Translations under genes and position numbers: made by a program
NCBI RefSeq assembly: GCF_001280085.1
Contig: NZ_LGED01000001.1
Span: forward strand, 415,255 to 479,254
Reading direction: 5' to 3'
From: Saccharothrix sp. NRRL B-16348
GTDB lineage: Bacteria > Actinomycetota > Actinomycetes > Mycobacteriales > Pseudonocardiaceae
DNA length: 64,000 bases
Shown: positions 1 through 7,982 of the stretch, piece after piece
Layout of the letters: each line of letters begins with the position of its first letter
Position numbering within the stretch: position 1 is the stretch's first letter
The notes under the pieces: model-generated
Seen by the model: the letters and a program-made list of their open reading frames with translations, nothing else
Databases searched by the model: none
Told to the model about the DNA's origin: nothing

Positions 1-65
1 GGCCCCTTCTCGTCGGGATCGGTCGTGACCGACGCAATCCGTTCGAGAGGGGGGTGACAAGGAAA

Positions 66-96
66 CGGGGTGTCCGGGACAGTCCCGAACACCCCG
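66..96 (-). terminator. Intrinsic terminator-like hairpin after copD
   Basis: A 14-bp stem (66-79 pairing with 83-96, one G-U wobble) with a 3-nt loop lies 20 nt past the copD stop on the minus strand. No clear U-tract follows, as is common in high-GC actinobacteria. It probably ends the copper operon. Confidence 0.6.
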
Positions 97-115
97 ACCG
101 TGACGTTCGACCAGG

Positions 116-1138
116 TCAGGCGACCTGCGCGCGCGAGAGCACGACCGCCAACCCGAAGGCGATGCCCATGATGGCCAGTTCCACCGCGGCCCAGCCGACG
201 ATCGCCGTCGTCTTGTGCTGGGCGATGTGCGGCAGGAACCGCCACCGGATGTTCGCGCCCAGCACCGCCAGCAGCGCGGCGCACACGATCTTGCCGACCA
301 GGACCAACCCGTACGACGTGGTGAACAGCGAACCCGGCAGGCCGACGACGGGGTTGAGCGCGAGTTCCAGCAGCCCGTTGAACAACCCGGTCACCGAGAC
401 GAGGATCAACGCGATCGTGGCCAGCTTGGAGAACTTGGGCAGCGCCTCGGCCAGCAACCCGCGCCGGTGCGCGACCAGCGCGACCAGCGCCGCCAGACCG
501 CCGGTCCACGCCGCCGCGCCGAGCACGTGCAGCTCCATCGAGATCATCGAGTAGTCGTGGTACTTCCAGTTCGACGCGTGACCGGTCACCGGCAGCGGCA
601 GCAGGCCGAACATGGCGATCAGGATGCGCAGCTCCGCCGGCACCGACTCGCCGCGGCGCACGGCCATGACGCCGATCCACAGGTACACCAGCGCGCACAC
701 CGCGCTGAACAGCAACCCCTGCCCGGCGCCGACGCGCTGCACGTAGTCGACGACCATCGGCATGGTCAGTTCCGCGTCCGGCCGCGTCTCGTACGCCCGG
801 ATCACGATCGACAGCAACGCGGTGAACGCCCACACCGCCGCCGCGACCACGGCGGCCGGCCGGGCGATCCGCAGCACCGGTTCGGTGATGGCGGGCCGGC
901 TGAACCCGAGCAGCTTCGGCAGCAGCGAGAGGCCGACGACGATCGTCGCGGCCAGGTCGAGCAGGGTCCGCACCAACGGGTGGCCGAACCGGACCACCAC
1001 CCCCGGCTCGGCCACGCCCACCGCTTCCGGTGTGGTGGACAGGCCGAAGCCCAGGAGGACGCCGACGGCGCCGCCTGCCAGCAGGCCGCCGACGACCCAG
1101 TACCTGTTCGTCGTGGTGGTGGTCCGGTTCACGGTCAT
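116..1138 (-). CDS. copD: CopD-family copper resistance/transport membrane protein
   Basis: 340 residues, mostly hydrophobic, with about eight predicted membrane helices. The C-terminal half has the CopD look: HVLGAAAWTGG and GHASNWKYHDYSMISMELH supply His and Met residues inside the bilayer. CopD proteins are thought to move copper across the membrane together with CopC. The ATG at 1138 overlaps the copC stop (ATGA) and is preferred over the upstream reading frame, which runs antisense to copC and is not protein-like. It is the last gene of a four-gene minus-strand operon with copC and ycnI. Assignment to CopD is firm; whether it imports copper or confers resistance cannot be read from sequence. 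Confidence 0.9.
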   Translation of the reverse strand: MTVNRTTTTTNRYWVVGGLLAGGAVGVLLGFGLSTTPEAVGVAEPGVVVRFGHPLVRTLLDLAATIVVGLSLLPKLLGFSRPAITEPVLRIARPAAVVAAAVWAFTALLSIVIRAYETRPDAELTMPMVVDYVQRVGAGQGLLFSAVCALVYLWIGVMAVRRGESVPAELRILIAMFGLLPLPVTGHASNWKYHDYSMISMELHVLGAAAWTGGLAALVALVAHRRGLLAEALPKFSKLATIALILVSVTGLFNGLLELALNPVVGLPGSLFTTSYGLVLVGKIVCAALLAVLGANIRWRFLPHIAQHKTTAIVGWAAVELAIMGIAFGLAVVLSRAQVA

Positions 1139-1698
1139 CGCCTGGTGCTCTCCTTGGCGCTGTCCGCGCCGCCGCGCAGCGCGAGGAACGCGCCACCGGC
1201 CAGCAGCACGGCCGCGCCGACGATCCACACCCAGATGGGCACGCCGCCCGCGCCGGACGAGGTCGAGGCCGGGTCCTGGGCGGCCGACTCGGCGGCGGGC
1301 GCGGGCGTGCCGCTCCCCGCCTTCGTCAGGGTGAACTTGAGCGAACCCGTCACCGGGTGCCCGTCCGCGGAGAGGATCCGGTAGCCGACGGTGTACTCGG
1401 CGGCCGGGCCGAGCGGGCGGACCGGGAAGACGACGCTGTTGTTCTTGACCGTCGGCTCGCCGGCCGCTTCCCAGCGCGTGCCCTCGGGCCCGGTGACGGT
1501 GATCGTGTTGAACTTCTCCCCGGCCTGCACGGCCTGGTCGAAGGTCAGCGTGATCGCCGCCGGTCCGGCCTCCAACCGCGACCCGTCCTTCGGGTCGCTG
1601 CTGACCAGCACGTTGTGCGCGAACGCCGGTGCGGCCGTGCCGAGCACGACCGCGCCGGCGACCAGGCCGGTCAGCAGCAGCGAGACGACGCGCCTCAT
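1135..1698 (-). CDS. copC: CopC-domain copper-binding exported protein
   Basis: 187 residues. A signal peptide ends ...APAFA, so the mature protein starts at His28, the N-terminal histidine that CopC proteins use in a copper histidine brace. The beta-sandwich follows to about residue 125, with a second conserved histidine in SADGHPVTGS. A Ser/Ala/Pro linker and one C-terminal helix (IWVWIVGAAVLLAGGAFLAL) then anchor it in the membrane, giving an anchored rather than soluble CopC. The start overlaps the ycnI stop and the stop overlaps the copD start (ATGA both times), so the three genes are translationally coupled. Confidence 0.92.
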   Translation of the reverse strand: MRRVVSLLLTGLVAGAVVLGTAAPAFAHNVLVSSDPKDGSRLEAGPAAITLTFDQAVQAGEKFNTITVTGPEGTRWEAAGEPTVKNNSVVFPVRPLGPAAEYTVGYRILSADGHPVTGSLKFTLTKAGSGTPAPAAESAAQDPASTSSGAGGVPIWVWIVGAAVLLAGGAFLALRGGADSAKESTRR

Positions 1699-2450
1699 GC
1701 CGTCGGCTTGCCCGCGCGGCGGGACCGCAGCACGGCTCCCGCACCCAACCCGAGCCCCAGCGCGCCGACGGCCAGGCCGACGCCGCCCAACCAGCGGGCC
1801 GTGTCGTCGGTCGTGCCGGCCGCCGTGTCGTGCCCGTCGTCGGCGACCGCCGTCGCGGTGGCCGTGCCGTGCGCGTCGCCCTCGGTCTTGGCGACGAGCT
1901 TCAGCACGGGCGCGGGGCGTTCCGGCTCGTCGGCGCCCTCGGCGGGCGGCGGCGCGTTCCAGTCCACGACCTCGCCGCTGTCGTAGGTCTGCTTGGTGGG
2001 CAGGACCAGCTGGTCGGTGTTGTCCGGCAGCGGCCCGACGGACAGGTCGAACTCGTTGAACTGGCCGGGCTCGATGCGGCTGCCCGGGTCCGCGGTCCAC
2101 GTGACCGTGCGGACGGCCTCGGTGACCTCGCGGCCGTGGCTCTTGACCGGCGTGGCCAGCTTCTCCTTGACCGCCACGACCTTCCAGCCGGGCGTCGGCT
2201 TGGTGCTGACCGAGGCCAGCGGGTACTCGGCGGGCAGGGTCAGCTCCAGCTTGACCGTGCCCGCGTCGGCGCGTTCGTTGGGCACGCGCAGCGTGACCTT
2301 GGTGTACCCGCCCTGGACGGCGTCCTTCGGCGTGGACGCGGTGACGTGCGCGGACGCCAGGCCCGTGGTGGTCAGCGCGAGGATCGCGGCGGCGCCGAGC
2401 ACGGCTCCGCCCCTGGCGAGCGTGCGCACGCCAAATCGCTTTGTCGACAT
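1695..2450 (-). CDS. YcnI/DUF1775-family copper-associated exported protein
   Basis: 251 residues. A signal peptide ending LASA leaves His35 at the mature N-terminus (HVTASTPKDAVQGGYTK), the residue that coordinates copper in studied YcnI proteins. The DUF1775 beta domain runs to about residue 165, followed by a Pro/Glu-rich linker and a C-terminal helix (WLGGVGLAVGALGLGLGAGAVL) before a short basic tail. YcnI is usually encoded beside CopC/CopD, as here, and is a proposed periplasmic copper chaperone. The ATG at 2450 is followed by a basic n-region typical of an export signal. Confidence 0.88.
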   Translation of the reverse strand: MSTKRFGVRTLARGGAVLGAAAILALTTTGLASAHVTASTPKDAVQGGYTKVTLRVPNERADAGTVKLELTLPAEYPLASVSTKPTPGWKVVAVKEKLATPVKSHGREVTEAVRTVTWTADPGSRIEPGQFNEFDLSVGPLPDNTDQLVLPTKQTYDSGEVVDWNAPPPAEGADEPERPAPVLKLVAKTEGDAHGTATATAVADDGHDTAAGTTDDTARWLGGVGLAVGALGLGLGAGAVLRSRRAGKPTA

Positions 2451-2498
2451 GAAGTTGTGGCTCCTGAGACCTGAGGTGTGTTCGGGGGACTCGGGTGA

Positions 2499-3023
2499 TC
2501 AGGAACCAGGGGGACCGCGGCGGCCGTGCACCCGCCGCAGCACCACGTCGACCAGCGCGTTCGCCGTCGACGACGGGGTGGGCGCCCACAGCGCCGCGGC
2601 CGGCACGACCGGCACGTGCGGCGGCGGCAGCAGCCGGGTCACCACGGCGACCAGCGCGTGCAGCGCGGCGTCGGCACGGGCCAGCAGCAGGCCGGTGAGC
2701 AGGGCGGCGACCACGTGCGCGGCGGTCATGGCGGTCGGGCTGAACCCGAGGCCCGGCCCGTCGGCGGCGTGGTGGCCCAGGGTGAGCAGCGCGTGCTGCC
2801 CGAGTTGCGCGACACCCAGCGTGGCGAGGACCGTCGCAGGACCACGCCACCGCTCGGCCAGCGCCGTGCCCGCGAACGCGACGAGCAACGTCAGCGGCAG
2901 CGCGGGCGCGAACTCGGTGACCGAGCCGCCCGCCGCACCGTGCGCGGTGACGCTGAGTGCCGACGAGGTGACGGCCAGCAGAACGGCCCGCGCGAGGCGG
3001 GTCGGTGCTGGCCGGCTGGTCAC
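2499..3023 (-). CDS. Small integral membrane protein, first gene of the copper operon
   Basis: 174 residues with a GTG start. About four hydrophobic helices are visible, several carrying His residues (GVAQLGQHALLTLGHHA, TAAHVVAALLTGLLLARADAALHALV). No family is recognised with confidence. It lies 48 nt upstream of ycnI in the same orientation and probably opens the copper operon, and the intramembrane histidines fit a metal-related role. That role is inferred from context only. The start lies in a 92-nt divergent intergenic region shared with the BCCT transporter. Confidence 0.7.
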   Translation of the reverse strand: MTSRPAPTRLARAVLLAVTSSALSVTAHGAAGGSVTEFAPALPLTLLVAFAGTALAERWRGPATVLATLGVAQLGQHALLTLGHHAADGPGLGFSPTAMTAAHVVAALLTGLLLARADAALHALVAVVTRLLPPPHVPVVPAAALWAPTPSSTANALVDVVLRRVHGRRGPPGS

Positions 3024-3115
3024 ACCTCAAAGAGTAGGAGGTCGAGCGGCCCTCGCGTGAGTCCCCACGGTTAAGCGTGGGTTTGCCCTACTCCGAACGG
3101 GGGTATTGGGTACCC

Positions 3116-4798
3116 GTGACGACCGAGAGTAAACCTGTCAAAGAGCCCTTGCCCGGTGATCCGAAGGCGGATCGACCAGGGCGCACGGACCGTGTGGTGT
3201 TCGGTGTCGCCGCGGCTGTCACGCTCGCGTTCGTCGCGTGGGGCATCCTCGGCACGGCATCGCTGGCCACCGCGTCGAAAACGGCCCTGACCTGGATCAT
3301 CGGCAACCTGGGCTGGGCGTTCGTGCTCAGCGCGTCGGGCTTCGTGCTGTTCGCCCTGTGGCTCGCGGTCAGCCGCTACGGCCGCATCCCCCTCGGCCGC
3401 GACGACGAGCCTCCGGAGTTCCGCACGATCTCGTGGGTCGCGATGATGTTCAGCGCGGGCATGGGCATCGGGCTCATGTTCTACGGGGTGAACGAGCCGC
3501 TGTCGCACTTCGTGAAGCCGCCACCCGGCACCGTCGAGGGCAGCACGGACCAGGCGGTGCAGACCGCGATGGCCACCACCCTGTTCCACTGGACGCTGCA
3601 CCCGTGGGCGATCTACGCCGTCGTCGGCCTGGCCATCGCCTACGGCAGCTTCCGCCGCGGTCGCAGCCAGCTGATCAGCGCGGCCTTCGCGCCCCTGCTC
3701 GGACGGCGCCGCGTCGAGGGGCCCGCCGGTCGGGCGATCGACGTGCTCGCGATCTTCGCCACGCTGTTCGGCTCGGCCACGTCGCTCGGCCTCGGCGCGC
3801 TCCAGATCGGCAGCGGCCTGCAGGTCGCGGGCTGGCTGGGCGAGGTCGGCAACGGCATCGTGGTGGGCGTCATCGCCGTGCTGACCATGGCGTTCGTCGC
3901 GTCGGCGGTGTCCGGCGTGGCCAAGGGCATCCAGTGGCTGTCCAACATCAACATGGTGCTGGCCGTCGTGCTGGCCGCGTTCGTGTTCGTGGTCGGGCCG
4001 ACGGTGTTCGTGCTGAACCTCGTGCCGACCGCGATCGGCGACTACTTCCGCGAGCTCGCCGACATGGCCGGCCGCACCGCCGCGTCCGGCGGCGACGCGA
4101 CCGAGACGTGGCTGTCCGGCTGGACGATCTTCTACTGGGCGTGGTGGATCTCGTGGACGCCGTTCGTCGGCATGTTCATCGCCCGCATCAGCCGCGGCCG
4201 CACGATCCGGCAGTTCGTGGCCGGCGTGATCGGCGTGCCCAGCCTGGTGAGCCTCGCGTGGTTCTGCGTGTTCGGCGGCACGGCGATCTTCGTGCAGCGG
4301 TCCGGCGCCGACCTGGCGGGCACGGCCTCCCCGGAGGGCCAGCTGTTCGGGCTGCTCGACCAGTTCCCGCTGGCCTCCGTCGCCGGCGTGGTGGTGATGG
4401 TGCTGGTGGCGATCTTCTTCGTGTCCGGCGCGGACGCCGCGTCCGTGGTGATGGGCACGCTGTCGCAGCGCGGCTCGATCCGGCCGGCGAAGGGCGTCGT
4501 CGTGTTCTGGGGCGTGCTCACCGGCCTCGTGGCGGCGGTGATGCTGCTGGTCGGCGGGTCGAGCGGGCTGACCGGCCTGCAGAACCTGACGATCATCGCC
4601 GCGCTGCCGTTCATGCTCGTGATGGTCGGGCTGTGCGTGTCGCTGGCCCGTGACCTGCGCAGCGACCCGCTGATCCGGCGGGAGGAACGGGTCGCCGAGG
4701 TGATGGAGGAAGTCACCGCGCAGTACGACCCGGCCGACCCCAACCCGGAGGAGACCGCCTTCCGGACCGTGGAGGAACTCACACGCCGAGGCGTTTGA
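3116..4798 (+). CDS. BCCT-family betaine/carnitine/choline-type transporter
   Basis: 560 residues with about 12 helices. Family landmarks are present: MFSAGMGIGLMFYGVNEPL in the third helix region, FHWTLHPWAIYAVVGLAIAY, and the Trp box WTIFYWAWWISWTPFVGMF followed by IARISRGRTIRQF. These line the substrate site for quaternary ammonium compounds in BetP/CaiT relatives. The exact substrate cannot be told; osmoprotectant uptake is the usual role. The GTG at 3116 (VTTESKPV) is chosen because a G-rich stretch precedes it and the sequence upstream is not protein-like; a GTG at 3077 would add 13 residues. The 3' end overlaps the convergent gene by 20 nt. Confidence 0.92.
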   Translation: MTTESKPVKEPLPGDPKADRPGRTDRVVFGVAAAVTLAFVAWGILGTASLATASKTALTWIIGNLGWAFVLSASGFVLFALWLAVSRYGRIPLGRDDEPPEFRTISWVAMMFSAGMGIGLMFYGVNEPLSHFVKPPPGTVEGSTDQAVQTAMATTLFHWTLHPWAIYAVVGLAIAYGSFRRGRSQLISAAFAPLLGRRRVEGPAGRAIDVLAIFATLFGSATSLGLGALQIGSGLQVAGWLGEVGNGIVVGVIAVLTMAFVASAVSGVAKGIQWLSNINMVLAVVLAAFVFVVGPTVFVLNLVPTAIGDYFRELADMAGRTAASGGDATETWLSGWTIFYWAWWISWTPFVGMFIARISRGRTIRQFVAGVIGVPSLVSLAWFCVFGGTAIFVQRSGADLAGTASPEGQLFGLLDQFPLASVAGVVVMVLVAIFFVSGADAASVVMGTLSQRGSIRPAKGVVVFWGVLTGLVAAVMLLVGGSSGLTGLQNLTIIAALPFMLVMVGLCVSLARDLRSDPLIRREERVAEVMEEVTAQYDPADPNPEETAFRTVEELTRRGV

Positions 4799-5210
4799 GC
4801 AGGTCGGCTTCCATCGCGTCCAGGTCGACCGAGACGGCGCGGTGCGCCGCCTTGCGCCGCGGTGCAGGCATCCGCTCGGACGCCCGCACCGCGGCCAGCA
4901 GCTGCGCCAGCCGCTTCTCGGTGTCCTGGACGTAGGTCGGCTCGGTGTCGCGGAGCTGGGTGAGCGCGTCGGCGAACCCGGCGATCCGGGCGTGCAGCCG
5001 CGCTCCCTTGCCCGAGTACCTGGTCAGCTGGTCCACCGGCACGCCGAGCCTGGCCGCCCGGTAGTGGTCGTAGCGGTCGCTCAGGAGCGCGGCGGCCCGG
5101 GCCGCGACCGGCGCCATCACCGGGATCAACGCCGGCGCCAACACCTTGGCCACGCCAACGAGGTTCTTCGCCCTGCCCGGGGTGAACCCCTTGCTCTTCT
5201 CACGCGCCAT
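4779..5210 (-). CDS. Conserved actinobacterial hypothetical protein (DUF6474-like)
   Basis: 143 residues. The N-terminus is basic (MAREKSKGFTPGRAKN), followed by a hydrophobic stretch (VAKVLAPALIPVMAPVAARAAALLSDR) and a mostly helical, charged remainder. It resembles the small proteins annotated DUF6474 in mycobacteria and relatives, but this is from memory of the pattern. Function is unknown. The ATG at 5210 is preceded by GAGGTGC, an acceptable ribosome site; an upstream in-frame start at 5315 would add 35 non-conserved-looking residues. Confidence 0.7.
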   Translation of the reverse strand: MAREKSKGFTPGRAKNLVGVAKVLAPALIPVMAPVAARAAALLSDRYDHYRAARLGVPVDQLTRYSGKGARLHARIAGFADALTQLRDTEPTYVQDTEKRLAQLLAAVRASERMPAPRRKAAHRAVSVDLDAMEADLLKRLGV

Positions 5211-5317
5211 GGCCGCACCTCCTCTGCCCCTGACCCTAGAGCCGTTCCGGCAAAAGATCGACTCGACTCCGCGAGGTTGCCGGTACACCGACGCGCCCGG
5301 CGTCATACGCTGCACCG

Positions 5318-6952
5318 GTGACTTCCCAGGTGCAGCTCGACGCCGGCGTGGTCACTCGTTGCCGGCGGCGGGTGCACCTCGAACACGATCCGACCATGCG
5401 CGACGTGCCCACGCTGCCGCCGGATCCGACCGGTCAGCAGCGCAAAGCCGACGCGAACGAGCACCGGCGCGCCGTCGCCACCGCGCTGGGCCGGGCCGTC
5501 GGGTCCGACCTGATGGAGATCCCGCAGGACGTGCCGTCGGCCGACCGCGAGCGCGTCACGGCCGCCGCGATGCAGGCCGGCGTGCCGTACATCTGGGGCG
5601 CGGCGCTGCCGCGCGACCCGAGGGGCGGCCGGCGCGGCGGCATCGACCTCCTGGTGAAGGAGACGACCGGGTACGTGCCCGTGCTCGTGGTCCGGCACAA
5701 GGTCAGCGACCCCGGCCAGGGCGCGCGCACGTCACCGCTGTCGCACCCGCTGCCGGGCGGCGCGCGGGTCGACCCGCTGCGCAAGGTCCGGCCCCAGCCG
5801 CGCGACCAGCTCCGGCTGGCGCACGCCCAACGGCAGCTCCAGGCGTCCGGTTTCGCCGCGCAGGGCCGCGCGACCGGCGGCGTGATCGGCATGGACGCCG
5901 ACGTCGTCGTGTGGCACGACCTGGAAGCGCCCACGTGGCCGGGCGGCAAGAACGCCCTCGCCGAGTACGACACCCGCTTCGCCGACCGGCTGGCCGTGGC
6001 GTCCGCCGCCGCCACCGGCGCCGACCCGCAGGCCCGCGCGTCCCGGATCGTGGAGTGCCGCAGCTGCCCGTGGTGGCCGGTGTGCGAGACCGACCTGAAG
6101 ACCGCGCGGGACGTCAGCCTCGTCGTGCGCGGCGAGGACGCCGTGGCGCTGCGCAAGGTCGGCGTCGGCACGGTCGACGAACTGGCCGCGCTCGACCCGG
6201 ACGAGCAGGTCATCCCGCTGGTCGGGATGCTGCACTCGGACGCGGTCATCCTCGCCCGCGCCTGGCTGCGCGACCTCACCGTGGTGCGCCGCGTGTCCCG
6301 CATGGAGGTGCCGCGCGCCGACGTCGAGGTCGACGTGGACATGGAGAGCTTCGGCGACCTCGGCGCGTACATGTGGGGCTGCTGGCTGTCCGGGCAGGAC
6401 GTGGGCGAGGAGCACGGCTACCGCGCGTTCGCCACCTGGGACCCGCTGCCGTGCGCGGACGAGGCCCGGTCGTTCGCCGAGTTCTGGGGCTGGCTCACCG
6501 GCGTGCGGCTGCGCGCCCGCGCGCGTGGCCTGTCGTTCAAGGCGTACTGCTACAACGAGCTCGCCGAGAACCGCTGGCTGCTCGGGTCGGCCGAGCGGTT
6601 CAAGGGGCAGCCCGGCATCCCCACCGTGGCGCAGGTGCGGGAGTTCATCACGTCCGACTCGTGGGTCGACCTGTTCGGCATCGTGCAGGACCAGTTCCTG
6701 TGCGCCCACGGCAAGGGCCTGAAGACCATCGCCCCGGTCGCCGGTTTCCGCTGGCGCGACCCGGAGGCGGGCGGCGAGAACTCGATGCGCTGGTACCGCG
6801 ACGCCGTCGGCATGGACGGCAAGTCGCCGGACCCCGCCCAGCGCCGCAGGCTGCTGGAGTACAACGAGGACGACGTCCGCGCCACCCACACCCTGAGGCT
6901 GTGGATGACGTCGGACGCCATGGACGACCTCCCCTTCGCAGGGGATCTCTAG
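5318..6952 (+). CDS. TM0106-family RecB-like nuclease with RNase H-like domain
   Basis: 544 residues. The N-terminal half carries a RecB-like nuclease layout (GIDLLVKE near residues 108-115) and a cysteine cluster (ECRSCPWWPVCETDL) like the iron-sulphur or zinc cysteines of RecB/AddB-type nucleases. The C-terminal half looks like the YprB/RNase H-like exonuclease fold: VDVDMESFGDLGAYMWG and, near the end, LLEYNEDDVRATHTLRLWM, where the paired acidic residues would bind metal. Related proteins are annotated as TM0106 family; cellular function is unproven, DNA processing or repair being likely. It starts at a GTG and ends 4 nt into the convergent SDR gene. Confidence 0.85.
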   Translation: MTSQVQLDAGVVTRCRRRVHLEHDPTMRDVPTLPPDPTGQQRKADANEHRRAVATALGRAVGSDLMEIPQDVPSADRERVTAAAMQAGVPYIWGAALPRDPRGGRRGGIDLLVKETTGYVPVLVVRHKVSDPGQGARTSPLSHPLPGGARVDPLRKVRPQPRDQLRLAHAQRQLQASGFAAQGRATGGVIGMDADVVVWHDLEAPTWPGGKNALAEYDTRFADRLAVASAAATGADPQARASRIVECRSCPWWPVCETDLKTARDVSLVVRGEDAVALRKVGVGTVDELAALDPDEQVIPLVGMLHSDAVILARAWLRDLTVVRRVSRMEVPRADVEVDVDMESFGDLGAYMWGCWLSGQDVGEEHGYRAFATWDPLPCADEARSFAEFWGWLTGVRLRARARGLSFKAYCYNELAENRWLLGSAERFKGQPGIPTVAQVREFITSDSWVDLFGIVQDQFLCAHGKGLKTIAPVAGFRWRDPEAGGENSMRWYRDAVGMDGKSPDPAQRRRLLEYNEDDVRATHTLRLWMTSDAMDDLPFAGDL

Positions 6953-7701
6953 CGCGGCGCCATGCGCAAGGCACCGTCCATGCGGATGACCTCGCCGTTC
7001 AGGTAGTCGTGCTCCACGATCGTGACGGCCAGCTGCGCGTACTCCTCCGGCAGCGCCAGCCGCTTCGGGAACGGCACGCCCGCCGCCAGGCCCGCCCGGA
7101 ACTCGTCCGACACGGTCGCCAGCATCGGCGTGTCCACGATGCCCGGCGCGATCGTCATCACCCGCACGCCCACCGACGACAGGTCGCGCGCCGCGGGCAG
7201 CGTCATCCCGACCACGGCGGCCTTCGACGCCGCGTACGCCACCTGCCCGATCTGCCCGTCGAACGCCGCGATCGACGCCGTGTTGATCACCACGCCGCGC
7301 TGCCCGTGCGCCAGCGGCTCGGTCTTGCCCATCGCCGCCGCCGCGAGCCGCAGCACGTTGAACGTGCCGACCAGGTTGACGTCGATGACCTTCCGGTACA
7401 GGTCGAGCGGGTGCGGGCCGGACTTGCCGACCGTCCGCGTCGACGGGCCGATGCCCGCGCAGTTCACCACGACCCGCAGCGGCGAGCCCGAACCGGCGGC
7501 CGTGTCGACGGCGGCCTGGACGTCCTCCTCCGAGGTCACGTCCGCCGCCAGGTAGGTGACGCCCTCGACGTCAGGGGCGTCGTCGGTCGAGAGGTCCAAC
7601 GCGAACACCGCCGCACCACGTGCCGCCAACGCCCGCGCGGTCGCGAGGCCCAGCCCGGACGCGCCGCCGGTGACGATCGCCGCGGTACCCGAGATCTCCA
7701 T
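6949..7701 (-). CDS. Short-chain dehydrogenase (3-hydroxyacyl-CoA dehydrogenase type-2-like)
   Basis: 250 residues of classical SDR architecture: cofactor motif VTGGASGLG at 10-18, NCAG, the catalytic Ser in VVINTASIAAFDGQ and the YAASK catalytic pair. An aspartate at the end of the second strand (FALDLS) suggests NAD rather than NADP preference. The overall sequence (GPHPLDLYRKVIDVNLVGTF, FPKRLALPEEYAQL) resembles type-2 3-hydroxyacyl-CoA dehydrogenases of fatty-acid oxidation. The start is an ATG with AGGAGGATGT just upstream. It stands alone, convergent with the nuclease gene. Confidence 0.88.
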   Translation of the reverse strand: MEISGTAAIVTGGASGLGLATARALAARGAAVFALDLSTDDAPDVEGVTYLAADVTSEEDVQAAVDTAAGSGSPLRVVVNCAGIGPSTRTVGKSGPHPLDLYRKVIDVNLVGTFNVLRLAAAAMGKTEPLAHGQRGVVINTASIAAFDGQIGQVAYAASKAAVVGMTLPAARDLSSVGVRVMTIAPGIVDTPMLATVSDEFRAGLAAGVPFPKRLALPEEYAQLAVTIVEHDYLNGEVIRMDGALRMAPR

Positions 7702-7728
7702 ACATCCTCCTGTCCTGGGACCAGGAGG

Positions 7729-7839
7729 TTAACGGTCGTTCAGCCCCCGGCGCTCGGAGAAGTGGAGCAATGCGACCAACGGCACGGCCGCCAGCACCGC
7801 CAGCCCCACGAAGAGCAGGGAGAAGAGGACGAGTTCCAT
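7729..7839 (-). CDS. Tiny single-helix membrane protein (36 aa)
   Basis: A 36-residue reading frame not normally called because of its size. It starts MELVLFSLLFVGLAVL, continues as one uninterrupted hydrophobic helix of about 24 residues, and ends with a charged tail HFSERRGLNDR, which is the look of a real small membrane protein. It sits 28 nt upstream of the SDR start on the same strand, so it may be co-transcribed with it. An AAGG sequence lies upstream of the ATG. Function is unknown; support is composition and position only. Confidence 0.5.
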   Translation of the reverse strand: MELVLFSLLFVGLAVLAAVPLVALLHFSERRGLNDR

Positions 7840-7944
7840 ACCCAAGACCTTGCCTTCAGCCAGGCGAAACCGCGTCCGCCGCGAGGGGTGTTTCCCCGTA
7901 CACCCAGGGGACTACCCACATCACTCTCCGCATACGCCTGGTGT

Positions 7945-7959
7945 TTGACCCACGGTCAA
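7945..7959. promoter_or_regulatory. Inverted repeat upstream of ugd (possible operator)
   Basis: TTGACC-CAC-GGTCAA is a perfect 6-bp inverted repeat with a 3-nt spacer, 24 nt before the ugd start. The left arm could also serve as a -35-like TTGACC. A regulator site is plausible but not identifiable. Confidence 0.35.
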
Positions 7960-7982
7960 CTTCAGGTGTCACCGTCACAACC

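Noticed and set aside
3064..3081. Riboswitch or attenuator before the BCCT gene
   Set aside because: Only a 6-bp stem (CCCACG/CGTGGG) is seen; too weak to support a regulatory RNA.
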